A DNA stretch of 64,000 nucleotides from Paracoccus versutus (GTDB lineage: Bacteria > Pseudomonadota > Alphaproteobacteria > Rhodobacterales > Rhodobacteraceae), in the NCBI RefSeq assembly GCF_000763885.1, contig NZ_JRKO01000031.1, positions 1 through 64,000 on the forward strand. Reading direction: 5' to 3'. Both the position numbers and the translations under genes were made by a program. Positions 57,544 through 64,000 of this stretch are shown in pieces (the first letter of the stretch is position 1; each line of letters starts with the position of its first letter). The notes beneath the pieces were generated by a model. That model was not told where the DNA came from, did no database searches, and saw only the letters and a list, made by a program, of their open reading frames with translations.

Positions 57544-59286
57544 TCAGCGATTTTTCCCCGCAATCTTCACTTCTTCCCGGTCGATCGGCTCGACATCGGG
57601 GCGCACGGGCAGCAGATCGCCCTCGCCGCCAGGCACCGGCCGGGGCGCCGGCTGGGGTGCTGCGGGCGCGGCCACCACCGGCTCGGGGTCGGTGACGGTC
57701 ATCGCCGGCTCGGACCCGGCCACGGCCGGAGAGACGCGGCGATAATCCGATTCGCGCGGCACCATGCCGGGCGAGACATCGGCGATCTCGACCGGACCCG
57801 CGTCCTCGTCCGGCTTGCGCGGCTCGGGCTGCGAACCCACCGTGCCGGAGGTGGAGGCAGGGGGCGCGGCCGGCGTGGCCACCCCGGTCGCCCCCTCGCC
57901 ATGCGCGGTGCCGACCAGCAGCGGCAGCATCTCGACCCCGTTCGAAGCGGTGGCGCCCCAGGCGGGGGTGTCCGGCTCGCGCCAGGTCAGCGTGTCGAAG
58001 CCGCCGCAGCTGTCGCAGGTCGGCGACCAGTCCGCCATGACGTTGTGGCATTTGTCGCAGACCCATTGCGGGCCGCGGCTGGCGACCAGCGCCCGCGCCA
58101 GGATGCCGCGCACCACCGCGTCGTCCGAGCCCTCGCCCCGCTCGACGGCGGCCAGGATCGACAGCGAGCGCACCGTCGGATGCTTCTCGGCCAGGTCGCC
58201 GAGCGCGCGGCGGGCGCCGGGGAAATCCTCGGCCGCCAGCAGCAGCTCGGCGCGCAGCAGCCGGGTTTCCTCGTGCTCGGGGTTCTGCCGCATCAGATCC
58301 TCGAAGCGGCGCAGCCGCGCGGCCGGCTTTTCGTCCGGCACGATCTCGGCATAGGTCGCGGCGACCGAAGGATGCGGGCGCACGCTCCAGGTCTTTTGCA
58401 GCACCCGGCTGGCGTTGCGGGGATCGTTCTGCGCGATGTAGCTGCGCGCGGCCAGAACGGCGGCCGGGATCAGGTCGGGGCTGGCGCGGTTGGCGGAAAT
58501 CGCCGCCTCGCGGGCGCTGATGGAATTGCCATGCGCCAGCACCTCGGAAGCCTCCTTCAACGCCAGGACCGCGTCGCGGCGGACATGCACGTCCTTGGGC
58601 AGCTGGCCCTGCTGGCGCTTGTCCTTGAGCACGGCGCGCGCACCCTTCCAGTCGCCCTCGCGGGTCTGCAATTGCAGCAGCGTGTCCTGCAACTCGGTAT
58701 GCTTGGGCTTCAGCGCATAGGCTTTCTCGGCCAGCTTCAAGGCGGTGGCGGTGTCGCCTTCGTCCAATTTCTGCCGCATCAGCCCGCGGATGCCGACAAA
58801 GCGCGTCCGCTCGTCCGAGAGCAGGCGGCGATACACCTCGGCGGCCTTGCGGCGGTCGCCCGCGACCTCGGCGGCCTGCGCGGCCAGAAGGTCGGTGACA
58901 TGCGGCTTGTCGAGAAGCTTGGCCGCCTTCGCGGCCTTGTCCTGGGCCAGCCTGCCCTCGCCCGAGGCGACGGCCAGCATGCCCTCGGACAGCGCGTCGT
59001 AGCCCTTGCGCTCGCGCGAGCGGGCGAAATAGCGGTTGATCGCCGTCTCGTCGCCCAGAAGGAAGCGCATGAAGGCCAGAAGCAGCCCCAGCAGGCGCAC
59101 GGTGATCCAGCCCAGCAGCACGACGACCAGCGCCGCGATGACAAGCTGCACCGGCCCCAGCGTGTATTCGGTGCCGCCATAGACCATGCTCAGGCCCTGG
59201 CCGGTTTCCGAAAGCTGCATCGCGCCCAGCGTCAGCACCAGCACGATGGCGAAGAAGATCAGGATTTTCAGTGCCGAAAGCAGCAT
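57544..59286 (-). CDS. hemY: HemY-family TPR membrane protein with C-terminal zinc ribbon
   Basis: The 580-residue protein has two N-terminal transmembrane helices (residues 5-25 and 46-73), the HemY_N domain (LLAFMRFLLGDETAINRYFARSRERKGYDALSEGMLAVASGE) and a series of TPR-like repeats to about residue 390. Cys410, 413, 424 and 427 form a C-x2-C...C-x2-C ribbon (WVCDKCHNVM...PTCDSCGGFDTLTW). A low-complexity Pro/Ala tail of about 140 residues follows. HemY is linked to heme synthesis or assembly, mechanism unclear. It follows the mitofilin gene by ten bases. Confidence 0.88.
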   Translation of the reverse strand: MLLSALKILIFFAIVLVLTLGAMQLSETGQGLSMVYGGTEYTLGPVQLVIAALVVVLLGWITVRLLGLLLAFMRFLLGDETAINRYFARSRERKGYDALSEGMLAVASGEGRLAQDKAAKAAKLLDKPHVTDLLAAQAAEVAGDRRKAAEVYRRLLSDERTRFVGIRGLMRQKLDEGDTATALKLAEKAYALKPKHTELQDTLLQLQTREGDWKGARAVLKDKRQQGQLPKDVHVRRDAVLALKEASEVLAHGNSISAREAAISANRASPDLIPAAVLAARSYIAQNDPRNASRVLQKTWSVRPHPSVAATYAEIVPDEKPAARLRRFEDLMRQNPEHEETRLLRAELLLAAEDFPGARRALGDLAEKHPTVRSLSILAAVERGEGSDDAVVRGILARALVASRGPQWVCDKCHNVMADWSPTCDSCGGFDTLTWREPDTPAWGATASNGVEMLPLLVGTAHGEGATGVATPAAPPASTSGTVGSQPEPRKPDEDAGPVEIADVSPGMVPRESDYRRVSPAVAGSEPAMTVTDPEPVVAAPAAPQPAPRPVPGGEGDLLPVRPDVEPIDREEVKIAGKNR

Positions 59287-59296
59287 GGCGCGCCCC

Positions 59297-60763
59297 TTAC
59301 ATGCTGCCCGCGGCCAGGGCGGCCAGCGCGGCATTGGCTTCGACCCAGGCCTGGGCCGCGGCAGTCCAGCCGGCCATCGCCGCCTGGCCGGATTGCGGCA
59401 GGGCGGCGATTTCGGCCAGCGCGCCCTTGATGTCGCCGGCATTCACCGCGGCATCGGCACGCGACAGGATGGCGTCGGGATCGCTGCCCTCGCGCGGCTC
59501 GACCGAGCGGGCGCCGGTCTGCACGCGCAGGAAGTTCCCGATGGCCCCCAGCGCGCCGTCCTGCGGCGCCTCCTGGCGGGCGGCGGCCAGCGCCTCGCGC
59601 GCGGCGGCGGGAAAGCCGCTGCGCAGCTGGGCCAGCGTCGGAACCTCGCCGGTCAGCGCGGCCGGCGGCTCGACCCCGGCGGCGCGCAGATCGGCCAGCG
59701 CCTGGTCGCGGGCGCCCCCGGTCTCGATCGCGGCTTGCAGCGCGGCGGCGGCGGTGGCGGCCTGGGCGCGGCGGTTTGCCGCCTCGGCCGTCTCCTGCAA
59801 TGCGGATGCCTGCGCCTGGGCGGCGGCGATGCGCTTTTCGGCCTCGTCCGCCGCGGCGGCGATGCGGGCTTGCAGCGCCTCGGCCTGTGCGGCCAGTTCC
59901 TGGACCTGCCCGGTCGCCGCCTGCGCGTCAGGGCGCGCGGCCAGCGCGTCGATGCGGCCTTGCTGCGCCGCCAGCCGCGCGGTCAGCTCGTTCAGCACCT
60001 GCTGCAGCCCGTCGCTGTTCTCGCCCGAGACCACGGGCGCCACCACGGGCCGCGCGGCCAGATCGGCCACGGCCTTTTCCAGCGCGGCCAGCTTTTCCTG
60101 CTGCGCCTGCAACGCCTCGGCGTCGCCGCCCTGCGCCTCGGTATCGGCCAGGGCCTGCCGCGCCGCATCCGCACCCGCCTCCGAGGCGCGGTTGGCAAAG
60201 GCCTCGGCCTGGGTCTGGATCTCTTCGCGCGCCGCCTCGACGGCAGCCTCGCGGGCGGCGGCGATCTGCGCCTCGGTCGGGGCGAGATCGGCGCCCAGCG
60301 GCTGCCAGGCCGGCGGCAGATGCGGGATCGCCCACCAGGCCGCGGCGGCACCCAGGCCGGCGGCGACGACGCCGCCCAGGAAGGTCGGCATGAAGCCGGC
60401 CTTGCGCACCTCGACCACGCGGGTCTCGACCTTGGCCGGCTGGGGCTGCGCGGGCGCGGCCTCGGGTTTGGCGACGGGCGGCACGCCGCCCTGCTTCACC
60501 TCGGCGGCGGGCTGGGAGGGGGCGGGCTTCGATTCGACCGCCGTCTTGCCGGCATCGCGCTTGGGCGCGGCGGCTTCAGGGCCGGTGCCGGTGCCGACCA
60601 GCCTTGATTCGACCTGCGGCTTGGGCTCGGGCCGTGCCGCCGGGGCGCCCTCACCGGCGCTGACCGGGCGGCTGTCGATGACCGAGCCGGAAACCGCCTT
60701 CTTCTTGCCGTCTTTTCCGGGGCTTGCCTTGTTCTCGCTGGAATTGGTTTCTGGCTTCTTCAC
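59297..60763 (-). CDS. mitofilin/Mic60-family inner-membrane protein
   Basis: The 488-residue protein has a charged Pro/Lys/Ala-rich cytoplasmic region (1-123), one transmembrane helix (about 124-147) and a long periplasmic coiled coil rich in Ala, Glu and Gln. The C-terminal mitofilin signature region follows (LAQLRSGFPAAAREALAAARQE, then GNFLRVQTGARSVEPREGSDPDAILSRADAAVNAGDIKGALAEIAALP). Alphaproteobacterial Mic60 shapes intracytoplasmic membranes and is ancestral to the mitochondrial protein. The GTG start has GGGGAAG upstream. Synteny hemD-mic60-hemY is typical. Confidence 0.88.
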   Translation of the reverse strand: MKKPETNSSENKASPGKDGKKKAVSGSVIDSRPVSAGEGAPAARPEPKPQVESRLVGTGTGPEAAAPKRDAGKTAVESKPAPSQPAAEVKQGGVPPVAKPEAAPAQPQPAKVETRVVEVRKAGFMPTFLGGVVAAGLGAAAAWWAIPHLPPAWQPLGADLAPTEAQIAAAREAAVEAAREEIQTQAEAFANRASEAGADAARQALADTEAQGGDAEALQAQQEKLAALEKAVADLAARPVVAPVVSGENSDGLQQVLNELTARLAAQQGRIDALAARPDAQAATGQVQELAAQAEALQARIAAAADEAEKRIAAAQAQASALQETAEAANRRAQAATAAAALQAAIETGGARDQALADLRAAGVEPPAALTGEVPTLAQLRSGFPAAAREALAAARQEAPQDGALGAIGNFLRVQTGARSVEPREGSDPDAILSRADAAVNAGDIKGALAEIAALPQSGQAAMAGWTAAAQAWVEANAALAALAAGSM

Positions 60764-60891
60764 AATTCTTCCCCGTTCCCTTTCGCATCGCGGCCCGGCT
60801 GCCACGGGGCAAGATCCGCCCCTTCCGCCCGCAATCATGATTGGCTCCCGCAGGCAGTCTAGTCGGCGGTGCGTGGCGCCTCAACCCGCCC

Positions 60892-61566
60892 TCATATGGA
60901 TTGTTCCGTGGCCAGCAAGCGCTCGACGGCGCAAAGCACCCCTTCGGCATCCGGGGTGGGCGCCGGCACGCTGCGCGCAGCCGGGCCCTGCCAGGCCTGC
61001 TGCGCCGCGGCGCTGATTGGCGCCAGCCACAGGGGCGCGCGCGCACCCGCCGCCTGGCCGGACAAAAGCCGCGCCGAGCGGGGCGAGAACAGCGGCAGGA
61101 TCACCGGCCTGGCCCCCGCCAGCGCCGCCAGCGCCGCCGCGTTCAGCGGTTCGGGCAATTGGTCATAGACCACCATGTCCGGCACCGGCAGTTCCTTGGC
61201 GACATGGGCGCCATGCGGATGCAGCCAGCCCTGCCCCAGCCCCTTGAGCAGCGGCAGCATCCGCGCCGCGTCGCCGGGGCCCTCGGTCACGTCGAAGCCC
61301 GCCGCCCGCGCCGCCTCGGCCGTGGCCGGGCCGACGCAGATCGCCGGCCGCCCGCGCCCCGCCCCCGCCGCCGGCACGGCATTGACCGAGGTAAAGACCA
61401 GCCCCCGCGCCGCCGCCAGCCGCGCGGCATCATGCGCGACCGGCCGGATGCGCAGCACGGGCGAGATCAGCACCTCAAGCCCCAGATGCGCCAGACCTGC
61501 GGCAAATCGCCGCGAGGCCGGCTCGGGCCGGGTCAGAAGCAGGATGGGCGCGGGGTTCGGCGGCAT
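60892..61566 (-). CDS. hemD: uroporphyrinogen-III synthase
   Basis: The 224-residue enzyme closes hydroxymethylbilane with inversion of ring D. Sequence conservation in this family is low; recognisable parts are LLLTRPEPASRRFAAGL, GLVFTSVNAV, ICVGPATAEAARAAGFDV and LPLFSPRSARLL. Position before the mitofilin gene and hemY, and opposite tsaD, supports the call. No hemC lies beside it. Confidence 0.85.
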   Translation of the reverse strand: MPPNPAPILLLTRPEPASRRFAAGLAHLGLEVLISPVLRIRPVAHDAARLAAARGLVFTSVNAVPAAGAGRGRPAICVGPATAEAARAAGFDVTEGPGDAARMLPLLKGLGQGWLHPHGAHVAKELPVPDMVVYDQLPEPLNAAALAALAGARPVILPLFSPRSARLLSGQAAGARAPLWLAPISAAAQQAWQGPAARSVPAPTPDAEGVLCAVERLLATEQSI

Positions 61567-61630
61567 GGCAATCGGCCTGACAAGATGCTACTCCCCCCTT
61601 GCCTAGGCCCTTGGCGGCGCGGGAACAAGG

Positions 61631-62701
61631 ATGAGCATGGGACTGACCTTTCTGGGCATCGAAAGCAGCTGCGACGACAGCGCCGCGGCGGTGGTGCGCG
61701 ACGACCGCAGCATCCTGGCCTCGGTCGTGGCCGGCCAGGCGGCGCTGCATGCCGATTTCGGCGGCGTGGTGCCGGAAATCGCCGCCCGCGCCCATGCCGA
61801 GAAGCTGGATCTTTGCGTCGAGGAGGCGCTGGCCCAGGCCGGGCTGCGGCTGTCCGACGTGGACGGGATCGCCGTCACCGCCGGGCCGGGGCTGATCGGC
61901 GGCGTGCTGTCGGGCGTCATGCTGGCCAAGGGGCTGGCGGCGGGCAGCGGGCTGCCGCTGGTCGGCGTCAACCACCTGGCCGGCCATGCGCTGACGCCGC
62001 GGCTGACCGACGGCATTCCCTTTCCCTATCTGATGCTGCTGGTCTCGGGCGGGCATTGCCAGTTCTTGCGCGTGGAGGGCCCGGCGGATTTCACCCGGCT
62101 CGGCGGCACCATCGACGACGCGCCGGGCGAGGCTTTCGACAAGGTGGCAAAGCTTCTAGGCCTGCCGCAGCCCGGCGGTCCCGCGGTCGAGGCGGCGGCG
62201 CGCGCGGGCGATCCGCGCCGCTTTGCCCTGCCCCGGCCGCTGCTGGACCGGCCGGGCTGCGACCTCAGCTTTTCCGGGCTCAAGACCGCCGTGCTGCGCC
62301 AGCGTGACGCGCTGGTGGCGGCGCAAGGGGGCTTGCACGAACAGGACCGCGCCGATCTTTGCGCCGGCTTCCAGGCGGCGGTGGCCGAGGTGCTGGCCGA
62401 AAAGACCCGCCGCGCCCTGGCGCTGGCCCCCGCCCCGGTGCTGGCGGTGGCCGGCGGCGTCGCGGCCAACGAATCCCTGCGCGCAGCCTTGCAGCGGGTC
62501 GCGGCCGAGGCCGGCGCGACCTTCCTGGCGCCGCCGCTGCGGCTTTGCACCGACAATGCCGCGATGATCGCCTGGGCCGGGATCGAGGCCTACCAGGCCG
62601 GCCGGCGCGACGGGATGGAGCTGGCCGCGCGCCCGCGCTGGCCGCTGGACCAGGGCGCCGCGCCGATGCTGGGCGCCGGCAAGCGGGGGGCCAAGGCATG
62701 A
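61631..62701 (+). CDS. tsaD: tRNA N6-adenosine threonylcarbamoyltransferase
   Basis: The 356-residue ASKHA-fold enzyme moves threonylcarbamoyl to A37 of ANN-reading tRNAs, with TsaB, TsaE and TsaC. It begins [19 protein letters not shown], binds iron through HLAGH (His115, His119) and has [37 protein letters not shown] and [10 protein letters not shown]. Its stop overlaps the gpsA start (ATGA). Confidence 0.97.
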   Translation: MSMGLTFLGIESSCDDSAAAVVRDDRSILASVVAGQAALHADFGGVVPEIAARAHAEKLDLCVEEALAQAGLRLSDVDGIAVTAGPGLIGGVLSGVMLAKGLAAGSGLPLVGVNHLAGHALTPRLTDGIPFPYLMLLVSGGHCQFLRVEGPADFTRLGGTIDDAPGEAFDKVAKLLGLPQPGGPAVEAAARAGDPRRFALPRPLLDRPGCDLSFSGLKTAVLRQRDALVAAQGGLHEQDRADLCAGFQAAVAEVLAEKTRRALALAPAPVLAVAGGVAANESLRAALQRVAAEAGATFLAPPLRLCTDNAAMIAWAGIEAYQAGRRDGMELAARPRWPLDQGAAPMLGAGKRGAKA

Positions 62702-63642
62702 GCGTGGCGATCATCGGCGCGGGCGCCTTCGGCACGGCGCTGGCGGTTTCGCTGGCCAGCAAGGGCCCAGTCACGCTGTGGGGGCGCGACATCGGCTGGG
62801 CCGAGGCGCGCGAGAACCCGCGCCTGCCCGGCGTGACCCTGCCGCCGGCGCTGCACGTCACCGACCGGCTGGACGAGATCGCGGCCGAGACCGTGCTGCT
62901 GGCCCTGCCGGCGCAGGTGCTGGGCGGGTTCCTGGCCGAGCATGGCGCACGCTTCGACCGCCGCAACCTGGTCAGCTGCGCCAAGGGCATCGACCTGGCC
63001 ACGCTGACCGGCCCCTCGGCGCTGATCGCCGCCGCCTGTCCGCAGGCGCGGGTGGCGGTGCTGACCGGCCCCAGCTTTGCCGCCGACATCGCCCGCGGCC
63101 TGCCCACGGCGCTGACGCTCGCCTGCGCCGATGCCGGCACGGCCGAGGCGCTGCAACGCCGGCTCTCGACCGCCACGCTGCGGCTTTACCGCACCACCGA
63201 CGTCACCGGGGCGGAGCTAGGCGGGGCGCTGAAGAACATCATCGCCATCGCCGCCGGCGCCGCCATCGGCGCGGGCTATGGCGACAGCGCGCGCGCCAGC
63301 ATCGTGACGCGCGGCTTTGCCGAGATGCTGCGCCTGGCCACCGCGCTCGGCGCCCGGCCCGAGACGCTGCCGGGCCTGTCGGGCCTGGGCGACCTGGTGC
63401 TGACCTGCACCTCGGAACAATCGCGCAACTTCCGCTATGGGCTGGCGCTGGGGACGGGGCGCGACTTCGCCGCCGGCACCACGGTCGAGGGCGCCGCCAC
63501 CGCCCGCGCCGTCACCCGGCTGGCCGAAAGGCTGGGGATCGAGATGCCGATCTCGAATCTGGTCGCGGGGCTTGCCCAAGGCAGCATCGCCATGGAACAT
63601 GCGCTGGATTTTCTGCTCAACCGCCCGCTCAAGGAGGAATGA
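62698..63642 (+). CDS. gpsA: glycerol-3-phosphate dehydrogenase [NAD(P)+]
   Basis: The 314-residue enzyme reduces dihydroxyacetone phosphate to sn-glycerol 3-phosphate for phospholipids. It has the Rossmann motif [39 protein letters not shown], catalytic Lys in [38 protein letters not shown] and [18 protein letters not shown]. It overlaps tsaD and the yciI-like gene by a few bases each. Confidence 0.96.
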   Translation: MSVAIIGAGAFGTALAVSLASKGPVTLWGRDIGWAEARENPRLPGVTLPPALHVTDRLDEIAAETVLLALPAQVLGGFLAEHGARFDRRNLVSCAKGIDLATLTGPSALIAAACPQARVAVLTGPSFAADIARGLPTALTLACADAGTAEALQRRLSTATLRLYRTTDVTGAELGGALKNIIAIAAGAAIGAGYGDSARASIVTRGFAEMLRLATALGARPETLPGLSGLGDLVLTCTSEQSRNFRYGLALGTGRDFAAGTTVEGAATARAVTRLAERLGIEMPISNLVAGLAQGSIAMEHALDFLLNRPLKEE

Positions 63643-63914
63643 TGCCCCTTTTCGCCGTCATCTGCCGCGACCATCCCGGCAAGCTGCAAACCCGTCTCGA
63701 CACTCGCGAAAGCCACCTGGCCTTCCTGGATGCGCAGCCCGGCGTCAAGCTGGCCGGCCCCCTGATCGAGAACGGCCAGCCCTGCGGCTCGCTGCTGGTG
63801 GTCGAGGGCGACGGCTTGACAGAGGTCAAGGAATGGACGGCGCAGGATCCCTACAACGCGGCCGGACTGTTCGCCTCGGTCGAGGTGATCGAGTGGAAGA
63901 AGGTAATCGGCTGA
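63642..63914 (+). CDS. YciI-like protein
   Basis: The 90-residue ferredoxin-like protein has the YCII pattern: LFAVICRDHPGKLQTRLDTRESHLAFLDAQPGVKLAGPLI, then GSLLVVEGDGLTEVKEWTAQDPYNAAGLFASVEVIEWKKV. The conserved His24-region and the catalytic-type Asp of the family are present. AAGGAGG suits the second of two tandem ATGs best (63642 rather than 63639). Function unknown. Confidence 0.85.
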   Translation: MPLFAVICRDHPGKLQTRLDTRESHLAFLDAQPGVKLAGPLIENGQPCGSLLVVEGDGLTEVKEWTAQDPYNAAGLFASVEVIEWKKVIG

Positions 63915-64000
63915 TGGCGCATTGGCTGTTCAAATCCGAGCCGGACGTCTTCAGCTTCGACGACCTGATCGCCAGGGGCGAGACGGGCGAGCAATGGGAC
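63914..64000 (+). CDS. EVE-domain protein (partial, cut by window edge)
   Basis: The ATG overlaps the yciI-like stop (TGATG), making it the fourth gene of the tsaD operon. The 29 residues in view, MAHWLFKSEPDVFSFDDLI and onward to GEQWD, match the start of EVE-domain proteins, which read modified bases in nucleic acids. Confidence 0.85.
   Translation, partial: MAHWLFKSEPDVFSFDDLIARGETGEQWD

Overview
This GC-rich window looks like the chromosome of a Paracoccus-type member of the Rhodobacterales (Alphaproteobacteria). The signs are the split F1 operon atpHAGDC, the hemD-mitofilin-hemY block divergent from tsaD-gpsA, alphaproteobacterial lineage families (DUF1489, a DUF6778-like lipoprotein), and a tpa-tauR pair like that of taurine-using Paracoccus and Rhodobacter.

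Positions 1-10700 are accessory and decayed. They begin with the 3' end of a tRNA and its terminator, then two tiny adjacent genes of unknown function. Next is an iron-type fecI-fecR regulatory pair beside a FecA-like receptor that is broken by an in-frame amber codon and lacks the end of its barrel. An autotransporter remnant with two frameshifts runs into a CPBP membrane protease. After a DUF1489 gene comes an eight-copy, 15-bp tandem array. An IS66-family element with exact 8-bp target duplications sits between the ribosome-binding site and start codon of a beta-carbonic anhydrase, which also carries three frameshifts. The tnpC of the element is itself frameshifted.

Positions 10700-39400 are mostly housekeeping: a Bcr/CflA efflux pump, tRNA-Glu, an NCS2 purine permease, a glycine betaine/proline importer (proX-proW-proV), tRNA-Tyr, an RlmB-type rRNA methyltransferase, a YHS protein, a CoA-binding protein behind a possible pseudoknot leader with a terminator, prs, a DsbA-like isomerase with an alpha/beta hydrolase, an H-type lectin, atpHAGDC, a methyltransferase, gloB, clpA, mfd, a membrane protein, hemB, a YSC84 lipoprotein, a lytic transglycosylase and ssb.

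Positions 39488-50857 form a catabolic island: livKHMGF (branched-chain amino acid type ABC importer), an M20 carbamoylase/amidase-type hydrolase, an M81 (MlrC-type) metallopeptidase and a GntR/FCD regulator on one strand, divergent from a taurine-type omega-aminotransferase (tpa) and a MocR regulator (tauR-like) on the other. The shared 334-bp promoter region holds AT-rich palindromes. The simplest reading is import of an amide- or carbamoyl-blocked amine, hydrolysis, then transamination to pyruvate; the substrate is not known.

Positions 50858-64000 hold zapE, a lipoprotein, an aldehyde dehydrogenase, an MFS permease, a 504-residue orphan protein with a tail-fibre-like N-terminus next to tRNA-Thr, hemY-mitofilin-hemD, and the operon tsaD-gpsA-yciI-EVE, which runs off the window.
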